From NCBI GenBank assembly GCA_001599975.1, contig BCIO01000004.1, positions 189,828 through 253,827 of the forward strand: a DNA stretch of 64,000 nt. Direction: 5' to 3'. Shown piece after piece: positions 11,601 through 22,733 of the stretch. The notes below the pieces were generated by a model. It had not been told where the DNA came from. It worked only from the letters and a program-made list of their open reading frames with translations, and searched no databases. The position numbers and the translations under genes are program-made. How positions within the stretch are numbered: position 1 is the first letter of the stretch; each line of letters starts with the position of its first letter. This DNA comes from Cystobasidiopsis lactophilus (lineage: Eukaryota; Basidiomycota; Agaricostilbomycetes; Agaricostilbales; Chionosphaeraceae).

Positions 11601-13349
11601 AGCGGGTCCAAGCCAACGGTGGCGTAGGCCGCGTTGAGCTCGTCCGAGGAGTACGCATTGAGCGATCGGTAGACGGCGAGTTCCGTCCCTAGATCTTGAG
11701 AGCCAGAATCTTCGGCAATGTGCGACAGAGCCGAAAGGTATTCCGGTTGTAGGTCCGGATCTTTCGCCGCTTGCTGCTGGTAGGCAAAGTTGACGAGCGA
11801 GTCTGGGTCGACGGGCGTGCATCCAAGCTTCTTGTAGTCGTCGTCGAGCTCTACGACACGCAGGTCAATAGGCCATCGTCATCGATTGGGTTCGGTGCAA
11901 CTCACTGGAGCTCTGCTTGCCGCCGACTTGGGTCCATGTCGACTGTCGCTGCGTCCGAGGAGCTGCACAAGTGAATGCGCGCAGGATGTCAGGTTCTCTC
12001 GCTGACTTCAAAGCGCACGAGCTCTCCGCACCTTCGAGGCCGCCAAGGAGTGGAGCCAAAGCCTCTCGAGCTGGCTTGATCGACAGGCATTCGGCTAGCC
12101 GGGAATAGTTTTTATGAGATGAGGAGGTGTCAGTCGACGGTCGGTTAGAGGTGGAAGCTGTGTTCGGGTGGCGAGCACCACCTCAGCTTGGAGCGGGCCT
12201 CGCTTTGGATCGAGACACCCACGACACTGTTGTTTCCAGTACAGCGCAATCTGGCCAATCTCAAGCCAGGCTCTAGTGAGGACCATTTTAAGCGGGCTTG
12301 GGCCAGTCTCTTCGTCCAGGGTGGGCATGAGCAGCTGGTTGTTTTGCATGTCCAGCGGGAAGCCGAGCTGGGCGAAAAGCTCCGCACTGTGCAAGGACGT
12401 TAATGACGACTTGTTCAACCTGGACTGGAAGGGAGGCCGCCGACGCACACTGACTCGTCCCACCCAATCCGCTGCATGATCTGCGGCGTCGTGAAAGACA
12501 GCGATCTAGTTTCGCCTTTAGACAAGACATTGTCGACAATCCTGTGTGTCGCAAATGACGGAGCATGAGCCAGGTCATGAAGCCACAGAGGGCAAGGTCA
12601 GAGGCAACGCACTTCCAGACCAGATCCCACGCCCCAAACAGCAGCTCCGCCTTCGACTTGCTTGGCCCGGACATCAGCGGTGGATGCGCCACCCTGTGCA
12701 TCTCAAACGCCTGCCCCACGTCCTTCCTGAACACGCAGTCCACGTAAGCCTCTGGGCTGGCGGCCAAGCCCAAGCCGTCGTGTGCGCAAATGTGAAGGGT
12801 GAAGAAGTCGGAGTGCGGTGCCGGCTCGTCTATTGAGGGCTTCCAAGTCGGGTAGAGCTTGTCGCCAGGTTGCCAGAGCTTGGTGGTGGGCTGGCCGAGT
12901 TCAGGTCGATGGGGAGCTGACCCTGGTTTAAGCAGCATTCTAGGGTCGACGACGCCTGGCTGGGTAACAAAGTGGTGAGCTGGACGGTCATCCGTGCCGT
13001 TGCTGCACTGGCCGCGGCGGGAGACGACGAGCGGCAGAGGCTGGCCGTCTGCAGAAGGCGGAAAGAGGGCAGCGATGTTCCAGCCAAAGCATTCCGGGCT
13101 GAACAGCGCTTGCGGGTGCGGCTTGGCGAGGTCGAGATCAATCTGGGTCAACGGCAGAAACGAAGCAGAGCAGGAGGACGATTTGGGCGGGTTCAAGGCG
13201 GCGTCGAGGATGGTCGAGGCAAAGGCTGGGTGCTTCCATCCGCCAACCGTGCCCAGCTCGAACCCGGGGCAGTCCTTGACGCCGAGCAAGCGAGACGCGA
13301 GAACGCCAGACTTGGCAGCGACGGTCGACGCCGCCACGATCTCATGCAT
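8662..13349 (-). CDS. UBP2: Ubiquitin carboxyl-terminal hydrolase, Ubp2-type
   Basis: Large cysteine deubiquitinase of the USP family; yeast Ubp2 trims K63-linked chains with Rsp5. The start MHEIVAASTVAAK at 13349 directly follows an in-frame stop. The N-terminal third has the Ubp2-like region (LLFGAWDLVWKC, AELFAQLGFPLD, ALKLIAYARKSDFLKAI). The catalytic Cys box IGNTCYLNSLLQ sits near 10905-10940, the second box FGRQHDVSECMDN near 9980-10015, and the His box EANFGHYWLH near 8960-8990, followed by PYWLSK and the stop at 8662. The split USP domain has a long acidic and Ser/Pro insertion (about 10060-10480), typical of Ubp2. At least ten small introns; total about 1,250 residues. The assignment to USP is sure; the subfamily is inferred from architecture. 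Confidence 0.88.
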
Positions 13350-13471
13350 TCACAGGCCACGCAACTGGATCCGCTCGTTCAAGCGCAAGATGCGACTCTT
13401 GCTCCCGGTCCGCCAGCCTTGCCTTGCTGCTTGCTGCTTTTGGTTCATTCAACAGCTTTTGTCACGCTTTG

Positions 13472-13479
13472 TATATAAG
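13472..13479 (+). promoter_or_regulatory. TATA-box-like element
   Basis: TATATAAG lies about 80 bp upstream of the ATG of the F-box relic at 13559. It is one of the few clean TATA boxes in the window and suggests the relic could still be transcribed. Confidence 0.4.
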
Positions 13480-13558
13480 TGCAAGCTACGGCCCGGCTGC
13501 CGCTTGCCGCTCGACGAAACCAAAGGCACCGGCAGCTCCTCAAAATCTGCGCAAGACA

Positions 13559-13760
13559 ATGGCCCCGCTGCTTCCTGTCGAGGTCTGGGAGCTAATCATC
13601 AGCTACTTTCGATCTGGAATGATGGTGCGCACACAACGCGCCCACCACTGTGTACCAGTCCACGTTCTCGTTCAAATGCTCGACGTCTAGGAGCCCAAAG
13701 CTGTCGCGACGTTCTGCACGACCCACTTCTTCGCGAGGGGCCGACAGTCTGGTTGCGCCT
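13559..13760 (+). pseudogene. F-box protein relic
   Basis: The first exon reads MAPLLPVEVWELIISYFRS, a good F-box opening (LP.EVWE.I..Y). A plausible intron (GTGCGC, ending TCTAG near 13690) leads to EPKAVATFCTTHF. The natural continuation, LLREGPTVWLRL, lies in another frame and is followed at once by a stop. No leucine-rich or other substrate-binding region follows before the hydrolase gene. This looks like the broken start of an F-box gene, perhaps related to the intact one at 32-33.5 kb (LPQEILDLIMDF). A short real peptide cannot be excluded. Confidence 0.45.
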
Positions 13761-14043
13761 GTAAACAATGTGGTCTCATGCAAGAGCAAGGACAAATGCA
13801 AGCGAAGGACAAGATGGGCTGGGTTTGAATTCTCAAAGTAATGAACCTGATTAGGTACAAAAGAAGCGCGAAAAAGCGCATGTGTTGATATTAGACGCCG
13901 TGCGAGAATTATGAAAAAGCTATAGGGACTGTCCACGGAGGAAGGTTAGGGAAACCTGAGTTCAGGTGCGGACGGTGCGAGAGCAGGTGGAATGGTTGAG
14001 GGTTAGAGTGGCTCTGGCTTAAGCTGCCGCGTTGGAAGCTCTT

Positions 14044-15597
14044 CTATGGCAGAGTCTTGGAAACCCAGTCGAAAATCCTCTGGTAGGCCATAGAGGCGGT
14101 GGGATCTGCGCAGCGACTTAGTGTCGCCCAAAGTTGTCAGACCGGACCACTCACGGTAGTTGATGCCATGGCCCGTTTCTGGGACGATGTAGTAGGAGAA
14201 TCGCTCGTTGGGCAGACTGGGGAAGTAAGACTGGGTAGCGGCAACTTGATCGGCGTAGGGGTAGCCACCAGCAGAGCAATTTGCCAAACCTGGCGAGAAG
14301 GACGAAGACAAATTAGTGCCCGTGAAACTAATAGACAGATAAATAGAGACTCACACGCAGGGGCATCGAATTCGCCGGTCACGACAAAGGTCGGCTTGCT
14401 GTAGCCCGTTCTGTTGCCCAAGAACGGTACACCACCAGGCCTGATCTGGCCGATAGAGTTCTCGCCGACATTGTCGGTAAAGGATTGTAAGGCCGCTTGA
14501 GTGTAGTTGGGATAGTGGAAGAAGCCTTGCTGGTCAAGGTAGTGATTAGCAGAGACCATGTAGTCGTTTGATAGGCCAGAGAAGCGATGAGGGTAGACGG
14601 TCGAAGCGATCAAGACTTGGGAGCCACCAACGCCCAGAATGGCATCGTAATCTTGCTCCGCGAGTTTACCTCCTGCTCCAGTAAAGACGATGGCGTCAAA
14701 GGTCTCGGGAGCAAGGGCGGTGGATCCGACAAGAATGAGAGATCCGAAGCTATGGCCGACAGCAACGACCTTCTTGAATGCTGGAACGCCGTTTCCGAGT
14801 CCGCCAGACCGAACCAATTTGCCGATCTCGACGGCCTGAGCGGTTTCGAACCCGACTTGAACGACATTGATGCCATCAGGATGGTCGGTCCGGCCAACAC
14901 CCAAGCGGTCGTACATCAACGTAGCTGGAGCATACGCATCAGTAACGTTCCATGTCGCAGGGATCGAGTAGACTCACACCAGCCAAAGCCAGCCGCAGCA
15001 TCGGCGAAGGAGTACTCATTCTCGTCGTTTTCGGCCTGCACGTTCCAGTAGATGGACGAGGCGGCATTGCCGTGAGTGGTCGAGAAGACGCCCTTGGAAG
15101 TGCCGCTCTTGGGTTGACAGAACGTCATGTGAAAGTTGTAGGTGCCCTGGACTTCCACCTGAGGCGCCCTGCGCGCGCACTCTCATATGAGCCTTTTGAA
15201 ACCACTCAGTCAAAGACCTTACCTCAATGCTTGGATAGACCGGGTCGAGTTCTTCTCGTTTTGGAGGATCTGCATCTGTTAAAAGCGCATTTCTTAGTCA
15301 AGGTGTTGCTGTGGCCTCCGTCCCAACTAACCTGGGTCCAATCTTGATTGTCTTTTGGACTGCTCTTTCTCGTTAACACCCTTCATAGACTAAAGCAATA
15401 TAAGGAAACTTCACCACTTACGTTGCAGCGAGGCCAGAGGTGGAAAGGTCCTGATTCATTGCCGAGGCTGTGACAGGAGCGTCGAAGGACCAGCAGGTGG
15501 CATGCTTCAAGCGTCCACCATCATCAGCTTTGAGAGGAGCGGCATGGGAGGGGCTGATTGCGAAGAAAGGGAGCAGAGCGAGAAGGGCAGCCAACAT
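14044..15597 (-). CDS. Secreted alpha/beta hydrolase
   Basis: The protein starts MLAALLALLPFFAISPSHA, a clear signal peptide with likely cleavage after SHA. The hydrolase core follows: MYDRLGVGRTDHP, the nucleophile elbow VAVGHSFGSLIL (GxSxG, Ser), an acidic residue region VVTGEFDAPA, and the catalytic His in ETGHGINY. The last exon was placed by splicing GINY to HPTASMAYQRIFDWVSKTLP over an intron at about 14100-14146; the unspliced frame runs on without similarity. About six introns. Fungal homologues are secreted esterase or lipase-like proteins of unknown substrate. Function beyond hydrolase is not inferred. Confidence 0.85.
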
Positions 15598-15863
15598 ATT
15601 TGGGCGGGATAGCGCAATGAAGAGATGGGATAAAAGAGAGAAAGAGAGCTCTGAGATGAAAGGGATCTGAAGGTCATCATGGTGGTTCCGCACGAATCCG
15701 CACCCGAACGGCTACCGCGCCCTATGCTTCATTATCCGATGCACTGAATCCAAGTTTAGAACGCGTACTGTTCGGAATACGAGGACGAGAAGCGCGATAG
15801 ATGTGAGCATGTGAAGTCATGGCGAGGTCAAGGCTCCATCTTCGCGACTGAAGGTTTGGCCCG

Positions 15864-17390
15864 CTAGCCTCGCCGCAGCGACTCCTGCAGTAAAAAGCAC
15901 AGGAAGCCCAGTCCAGTTCCTGACAGGATCCCCAAGATGAGTGCAGTGCCCAGCTGACTCAAGGACAGTTCCTTGAGAGTCTCGACGCTGCGATGTAGTG
16001 ATGACGACAGAGAACTGATAAAAGACGAGGAGCTTGACCAAGATATGAGCGTATGCGAGGGAACTAGTCGTGTTTCAATGACTGAAGTGGATGTCTGCAG
16101 AGTGATCAGCTGCCAACTGAGAGATGCGTGCGCTCGAGGACTCACCGACGACGAGAACGAGCGCGACTGCCGGTCTGTCTTGCTTTTGGTACTGCACTTG
16201 CTGACCTCTTCAATCATTTCGACCAGCTCGGTAGGACATTGGAACTGGGGAGGGAAGCGTATGGGTTGCTGGTGCTGTTTGCCCTTCACCATCCCTCGCA
16301 GCTCCAGCAAGCGCCGAGCACGCTGCTGAAGGGATAGAAGGTCGTTCAAAGACAGGCACTCTCGCTTCATGGCAGCTAATGCCAAGAGGAACTGATCGAT
16401 CTGGGCCGATTGTTTGTGGAAAGGCCGGGAGAGCGAGAAAACTTCGAGGGAGAGGAAGTGCGTGGTCCAAATCTGCAACATGTTGGCGTCGGTATCGCCC
16501 TGGATTGCTTGTGTGAAGGGTTCAAAAATGCGCTGAAGAAGGTCGTCCGCCTCCTCAGCGCTCAAGGAGGCGATGTTGGTTGAAACCCGGGTGAGCTGGT
16601 TAGGCGCCGCTGTGTCCTCGTGCATTCGCACCAGCTCTTGCTCTGTCAGCTCTTGAATGGATGCTCGTCTCTGCAAAGGTCGATGATGGCGCTCTGCAGG
16701 CCGTGGACCCCTGGGCAGTCTCCCTTTCGACCAATGGAACACAACCTTTGCTTCAACAGCTGCGAGGCGTTTCGCTTCAGCTAGGTGTACAAAGACGCCA
16801 GATGAATGCCTTACGATAGTTGAGTGGATCTCGGGAGGAAGCTCTCGAGTGGGGCGAGCCGAAGCAGATACGATCCTCGTGCCAGATTTGAATCGGTTGG
16901 CCAGGGACCACGAGCAAAACGTCAACAAAGTCAGGAGGAGGCGGTATGCCTAATGGGCGCTGGCAGTAGATTCGTGTCCCTGTGCTCTCCGCCGAGTCGA
17001 CCTGTGTAGATGTCCCTTCATCCACTGGGATCGGTCGCCGGGTAAAGACTCACTCACAAGGAAGACTTTTCCGTCCTCGTAGAAGTCTAGGCGAGCATGA
17101 TGCTTGGCCATCTGTCGTCCAAGAGCATTAAGACGGTTAGCGCCACAAAGATGAGAAGGGGGAAAGGCATTCACATTTCGACTCCAAAATACGCCATTGC
17201 TTGAGTCTTCGACAAGGCCCTCTTGCCACCGTCCTATTGGGACACTTGAGCCAGCTGGTTACCCGAAATATCAGAACCTCGAGCCGAGGCCAACTAGAGC
17301 TAATCTCGCCGCACGGTGGGCAGGCCAATTCTTGAAATGAGCAGGCCAGGATAACTCCAGACTAACAAACTGAAGCTGAGCGGTCTCCAT
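15864..17390 (-). CDS. FHA-domain protein with C-terminal membrane anchor
   Basis: Reassembled over five or six small exons. The N-terminal 120 residues read as a forkhead-associated domain: PRLEVLIFR, MAYFGVEMAKHHARLDFYED, GKVFLVDSAESTGTRIYCQ, then DRICFGS (the usual HGD.I.FG strand). KHHARL and STGT match the phosphopeptide-binding loops (consensus SR.HA and S.NGT), though the usual Ser-Arg before HA is Ala-Lys. The middle is charged and helical (LTEQELVRMHEDT, LLSLQQRARRLLELRG). The end has a Ser-rich stretch and a hydrophobic segment LGTALILGILSGTGLGFLCF followed by LLQESLRRG, a tail-anchor arrangement. This layout recalls Far9/Far10/SLMAP-type STRIPAK subunits, but the coiled coil is short, so that identity is only a suggestion. 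The first intron uses an uncommon GTTTGT donor. Confidence 0.65.
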
Positions 17391-18104
17391 GCTGGTCGTA
17401 CGCATGCAAAAGGAGCTAGGAACGGGAAGACTCGTTGCAATGATAGCCTTCCTGAGAGGCTTTACGCAAGTGGCCTTCCTTTTGGTGCTCCGTGATTGCT
17501 TCTGATGCTATCGATCGATTCGCCACCACCGCATGTGAGGAGGCACACAGCGAGTTTACAGAGCTTGCCAGACTGCGTACTCCTGCGGCCTAGAAGCACA
17601 GTCCATAGACCTGAAAGCCTCAGGAGCTTCAAAATCCGTGCCCGTAAAACGTCGCGAAATCAAGACAACGACGAAGACCGTCTCAAGCACTGTTGGTAGC
17701 AGTATGAAGGTCATGGGGAGGGCATTAGGCAAGCCAATGTGAACGGTCGCAATGCAAAGAACTCGACGTTCGTTGAAGTTGCCAGTGGCACCACCACCCG
17801 CCGGGCGCGCCCAACTTGTCGACACGGACTCATGGGTCGGTCGCAAGCGCTTTAGTCGAATGCAATGGGTCATAAAATTTGCAAGCACAATGTGCAACTA
17901 GGAGTCCCCAAGCAGGATTCAAAAGAAAGCTCGAAGGTCCCTTTCCCTCTCTTGGTCTAATGCGCTTGCGGAATGGAACCTTTTGAAATCTTTGAGGGTC
18001 GGGCGAAAATGAAGGGTGTAAAACGAGGTTGTAACAGCGATGCCGGGTTTGCAAAAAAAAAAAGATGAAAGACGAAAAAAAGCGGTGGCTGATGAAGTGC
18101 GGAT
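17391..18104. other. Intergenic stretch, no gene recognised
   Basis: About 0.7 kb between the FHA gene (5' side) and the secreted Thr-rich gene (3' side). Open frames of 60-125 codons exist on both strands but show no family motif or splice-supported continuity. An A-rich run near 18053-18080 lies just past the stop of the next gene and may mark its 3' end. Confidence 0.4.
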
Positions 18105-19254
18105 TTAGCAGCCGGGCTCTTGCTGCACGGTACCGTACGCCGACTTGACGGTGACCTTGAGCTTCAAGATCTCTGCCGAGGTGAAGTCGGTCTGTGGCGC
18201 AATTCACCGATTAAGCTGGGGGTCAGCTTAAGGGTCAAGGTGGCAACGCACCCTCGGGCCGACGGCGCAAGTCTTGGAGTACGGGTCTTTGGCGCTGTAG
18301 AAGCCCTGCGTCTTGGCGTTCTTGGGCACGCCCCAGCAGTAGACCCAGGCCTGGTAGTTGCCAATGTCGGTGACCTTGATCTGATGATGATAGCCTTTGG
18401 GGCCGACGATGTCGATGCACTTCTTGCGCCTGTGCGTTGCCAAGAGAGAGTCAGCTTTAGAAAATGAATCTCTAGCTGATCGATAAAGGCCTCAACGCAC
18501 CAGAGAGAGTAGAAGCTGGTGGCGTTCGAGGCCAAGTCTGCGAATTGGTAGTTCGGGCCGTACTGGATGGCCAAACGCGACCTCAGCTTTCAAAGTGGCA
18601 TAAGCAGGAGGGAGAGAGGACATACGCTGACGAGGGTTTGAGTCTGAGTCTTGACTGAAGGAGGCGGCGCGGCCGTCTTGGTCGACACCTTTGTGACCGT
18701 CTTGGTGGCCTTCTTGGTGCGCGTCACGGTCGCATGCTTAGTAACGGTGGCCAGCCTGACTTCATGAGAGCAAGCCTGCATCACCCCAAAAAAATATCAG
18801 CATGGACCGGGGTTGCGAACAAAGAACAGGGGGAGACCAAAGGACGCACGGCAGAGATGGACTTGGGCGAGTACTTCTTGAGCTTGGGCGGGATGGCCAC
18901 CCCTCGCTTTTGCAAGAGCCGGTGGGCGTCCAGGTCCTCGACCAAGGCGCGCTTGGTGATGGTGTGCACGACCTGCTTGGTCTTGGTGGCGACGACGACG
19001 GTGCGGGTCTTGTAGGTCGTTGAGGTGACGGTGGGCTTGGCCACGTATTTAGAGCAGAACCCGTGTCTGTTCACGTTGTCCAAGTGATCAGAATGAGCGC
19101 GGGAAGCTGAGGAAAACGCGCTAGGCAAAGTGCGAGCTCACAGTTTGTCGTCTTTGATGATCTTCTCGATGGTGGCCAGCTGCTTGGCGTTGGCGGCCGA
19201 AGCAGGGGCGGCGAGCAAAGCTAAGAGGCCAATGAACACGGCGGAGGAGCGCAT
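18105..19254 (-). CDS. Secreted Thr/Val-rich protein, function unknown
   Basis: Starts MRSSAVFIGLLALLAAPASA, a strong signal peptide. Short exons give a central region rich in TVT, TKT and VVVATKTK repeats (for example TKHATVTRTKKATKTVTKV, APPPSVKTQTQT), as in fungal wall or extracellular proteins with O-mannosylated linkers. The C-terminal part is ordered and cysteine-bearing: YGPNYQFADLASNATSFYSL, KKCIDIVGPKGYHHQIKV, GNYQAWVYCWGVPKNAK, then DFTSAEILKLKVTVKSAYG and QQEPGC at the stop. No GPI signal is visible. I do not recognise the ordered domain. About five introns, all small. The likely location is the cell wall or medium. Confidence 0.75.
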
Positions 19255-19734
19255 TATTATTTGGAGCGAGCGGGATGATTGGAAAGGAGTGGACTGGGGC
19301 GCGTCGGTTCACGAGCGCTGGGCTATTGGGCTAGGATTGGCGAATGAGGGACAAGGAGCACACAAAGTCACAAGAGAAATATAAAGGCCGTGGGTCGTTG
19401 GAGGACAAACAGCTGCGAGGCCAAAGGAGCGGCTCGGCAAAGTGCGTGCTGCGTCCGCTCCGCCCACGAGCTTGAACTCGTGTTTCATCCAGATGCCTTG
19501 CGTCAAGTAAACTCTTCCCTAGAGGAGGTTCCATTTCGTGGTGTTCGTAAATAGCCCTTCGCGCTTTGGGCATTTGTAAACACGGCCAACCAGGAAAGCA
19601 CCTCCTCTTGGACGCGCTCTGCACTCCCAAGTCTTCCTCCCTTGGCCACCCGTCCTTCCATGTATGAGCCCAACACAACGCCCAAGCGCGTCCATGGAGT
19701 CACCTTTCGTGTAACCCGGCGCTTCCAGGCCCGA

Positions 19735-20678
19735 TCAGAACAGCCTTGTCGTCGTCTTTTTCGTCTCGAAGAATCTGTTCCATTTCGCCTGCGTCAGCCA
19801 ATATCTATGGCAAAAGTGAAGGCGCAACGGACCTCCTCAGGTAGTACACTTGCCAGCCGCAGACGAGGACGAGCAGGATGGTCTGGGCGATGGACCACCA
19901 CTTTACGCGGTCGTTGGTGCTCTCCGCCGCTGCACGAGTGTTCCCATTTGAGCAACTTGCATAGAAGCAGCTAATGAGAGAGAGCAAGAACGCACTGTCT
20001 CGGTGTAGCCGCTCCCTGGTGACGATGTACTCCTGCTCGTCCTTGACCGCCTCCAGGGCCGAGGAGAGCGCCCGGATCTCGCGCTCGATGGGCGCCACAT
20101 GTCCTTCGTCCTCGACGTACATGACCCCGTGCACGTTAAAGCTGATCGTCTTGCCCGTCACGGTCGAGAACTCGTTCGAGAAGCAGTACGTGTACCGCCC
20201 GCTGTTCACATCACCAGAACGCATGAGCCCAAATGAGCCCAAGTAAGAGCTAGGAGGGATAGGGAGGCAACGAACTCGAGGTCGGCGGTGAATTCATAGG
20301 TGCCCGTGTCCTTCTTGGATTGCTGGTACAGCGGCTCGTTCTTCGGGTTGGTGATCCAAAAGTCGACGTCCAAATGCCCACCGCCGGCCACTTGATAAGT
20401 CACCGTCATCTGTGGACCACGTCAGCCTGAACTCAGAGCTCTACCAAACGGGCGGGCTATTAGGGCAGGAGCGAGAGCGCACCTTGTCCTCCTTGTGCAG
20501 GTCCTCGAAGAAGCATTCCCGCGTCGAAGCTGGCAAATCAATCGTGTGCGCTTGCGTCAACGTCCACAGCGAGGCTGCGAGGAGCGTGGGCGGGTGTGAG
20601 CAGGAGGGCTAAGGCAGGCGGGAAGCGAGGGCACGCACCCAGCACGCAGAGCCAGCACGAGCCCGGCAGTAGCCTCAT
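19735..20678 (-). CDS. p24 family cargo receptor (emp24/gp25L/GOLD)
   Basis: Type I membrane protein of COPII/COPI vesicles that sorts secretory cargo. Signal peptide MRLLPGSCWLCVLG is continued in the next exon. The GOLD domain shows TIDLPASTRECFFEDLHKED, VTYQVAGGGHLDVDFWI, GTYEFTADLE and GRYTYCFSNEFS; the paired cysteines (ECFFED and YCFSNEF) are the conserved disulfide. A coiled-coil stem (IEREIRALSSALEAV) precedes one membrane helix (IAQTILLVLVCGWQVYYL). The tail was recovered by splicing at about 19830: YYLRRFFETKKTTTRLF. It carries the FF motif for COPII binding and a dibasic KK. The unspliced frame ends in an unrelated sequence, so the last intron is well supported. Five or six introns. 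Confidence 0.9.
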
Positions 20679-21020
20679 CTCGCTCAGACACTCGTCAAAA
20701 GGAAGGTCGTAAAGCAGCAGCGCCGCGTCTAGGGAAGCTTGGCGGTCGAGGGAAGAGCTGGCGGAGTCCGGCTCACGCGCGCCAAAAAGTTTGGAGGATC
20801 GACAAGTGGCAAAATGGCAGGGGGCAAATGCTATGGGATGCTTTACAGGTGAATACACACAACTCAGAGTGGCGGAGAAACGAGCGAGAGAAGTAAAACT
20901 GCGTGGATCATATTGAAGGATCTTGAGCCGCGACCAAAGATCCCAAGGCAGGGCTACATACGGGTAAAGGAAGGCTAAGAATGAACAGTGAGAAAAGTGC
21001 GTCCTGGTCAGCGTGGCAGG
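20679..21020. other. Intergenic stretch, no gene recognised
   Basis: 342 bp upstream of the p24 gene and downstream of the first GNAT-fold gene. Nothing beyond short unsupported frames is visible. Confidence 0.4.
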
Positions 21021-22037
21021 CTAAGTCCCTTGGGCGCCTCCTGCAGCAGCACCAAATGCCGCCAGCTTGCTGCGCAGTCTGTCGTCCTTCTTCTTTCGTT
21101 CACGCGTTAGCATGAGCGCCACCGCAAATGGAAGGGAGCAAATGGTGATGCTTTCGACCTCGCCGCTCGCCGATTGCTGGCTTTCGAACGTCCCTTTCGA
21201 AACTGTGCCGAAGCCCAAGCTAGGGAAGACACCCATGCCTCCGTCCCCTTGCTTAGTTTGGCAAGTGGGGGCAAAAACATAGATGGCAGGCTGTGCATAC
21301 TGGCAGCAGTCGTCGAAATTGACGCAGATGGCGTACAGTACGTGCGCGAGAGCGTCAGCCCAACGGAGCCGGCGGTGGGCTTTGTCCGTGGTCAGTATCT
21401 TGAGCTCTAGCAAGGTATCCCAAGGCCATCAGATAACTTAACAAAGAGGGCTTCAGCGGATTTAGTGCTCACCACAAACGCTGCGGGGGTTTGTACTTTG
21501 AGGGTACTCTTCATTCCAATGCTGAAGAGCCCTAGCGCGCGCCCAATCGCCCAAACTGACTTCTTGGATGCGGCCTTCGTGCTTCAACTCCAGGAATCTG
21601 TTGTAGCTTTCCCACCATTCTTCCGGTACATGCGAAAAAATGGCCAGCGCCATGCCAGTGACAATGGTTTGGGCGTTCTTCTGGTTGTCCGCCAAGCTTT
21701 CAACGGCTAGAAGAAGTACGGCGCCTTTGTCGTTCCGCAAGTGGTTGACTAGTATGTTTGCAGCTTTTTGGAACGCGTTCGCAGACGCAATGGAGCCAGC
21801 TGCGACTGCGGCGCGGATGTCTGGCTCTTCAATGCCCGCCAAGCAGTCCTGTCTGAAGTTGCTATCAGATTCAAAAAGCACATTGCCGACCATGCGGGCA
21901 GACTGTTTGAACAGCTCTTCAGGGACCGTCTGGCCATGACGCCACTGCAGAATACGGGCGTCGATGCGAGAGACCCCGTCAGGGCGGGGGCGCAGATGAT
22001 GGGCCTCCAGGGCGTGTTGGGCGAATGGCTCATTCAT
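21021..22037 (-). CDS. GNAT-fold paralogue A (probable pseudo-acetyltransferase)
   Basis: Member of the divergent family found five times in this window. Exon 1 starts MNEPFAQHALEAHHLRPRPD (an in-frame ATG at 22094 is an alternative) and contains the signature WRHGQTVPEELFKQSARMVG. A GT-AG intron at about 21416-21473 joins SVC to ELKILTTDKAHRRLRW. The second exon matches the region after the acetyl-CoA loop in the other copies (ALAHVLYAICVN, AIYVFAPTC). The Q/R-x-x-G-x-G/A loop is replaced by KAHRRLRWAD, so acetyl-CoA binding is doubtful. The tail is basic and Ala/Gly-rich (RERKKKDDRLRSKLAAF). Closest by N-terminal signature to the gene at 52.5 kb. Coding is supported by an open frame and clean splice; function is unknown. 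Confidence 0.65.
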
Positions 22038-22733
22038 CGAAGGCTGAATACAGAGCAAAGGTCGTGGTTCAAGAACGAGAAGCCCTCCAAGCATGAAACA
22101 CTGTCATCCTCACGGAAGGACAAAGGGCACCTTCCAGTCGTCAAGTTGAAACGTATATACGACTCTATGAAGGCCCAGAGCATCTCAGAGCAGCGTTGCC
22201 ACTGCGCCAGCCAGGCGTGGAATAAGGAGGTCAAGGCTCGCGCAGGCGCCAATGTTGAGTGGCGAAATCTCTCGCAGGGGCGGTGCCTTTGTGTTGAGAC
22301 CTGGGTCGGACCTACACCTCGTTCCGCAGCCGGATGAGAGGCAGTTGTGCAATCCGCTGGTATTGTTCACGGCACGAAGTCAAGCAACAGGCTAGCAAGC
22401 TTTCCCACAGCACAGGGGTAATTATGCGTTCTATGAGCTCCAGCGTCAAGTCGAATCCAGTCACTGAGATAGCGAGGAGGTCGAGAAGCAAAGCAGGTAG
22501 AGAGCACGCTCTGTGCGTCAACGCGAGACAGCATCTTGCGAAGGATATCGTCCACAGCCCAGCTCGAACAGACTCAGTCGAGCAGACGGCCACGGCACGC
22601 GACCAAGATGTACATCATTGCAGCAACAGTGTCAAAAGGACGCCATCGAAGCCAGCGTTGAGTCGGTGGCGCGAGTGCAAGCTTGCTCTGCACCGACCGC
22701 CTGAGTTCGACGTGGCGCCGCGAGCTGCACACC
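22038..22733. other. Divergent intergenic region between GNAT-fold A and DLIC
   Basis: About 0.7 kb separating two divergent starts. Minus-strand frames of 60-95 codons (22312-22846) have no recognised motif and partly shadow DLIC exon 1. I see no supported gene. Confidence 0.4.

Noticed and set aside
12994-13764. 256-codon plus-strand frame
   Set aside because: Antisense to the N-terminal exon of the Ubp2-type gene.
18053-18080. A-rich run as a retroposed poly(A) tail
   Set aside because: No target-site duplication or retrocopy next to it; the adjacent gene keeps its introns.
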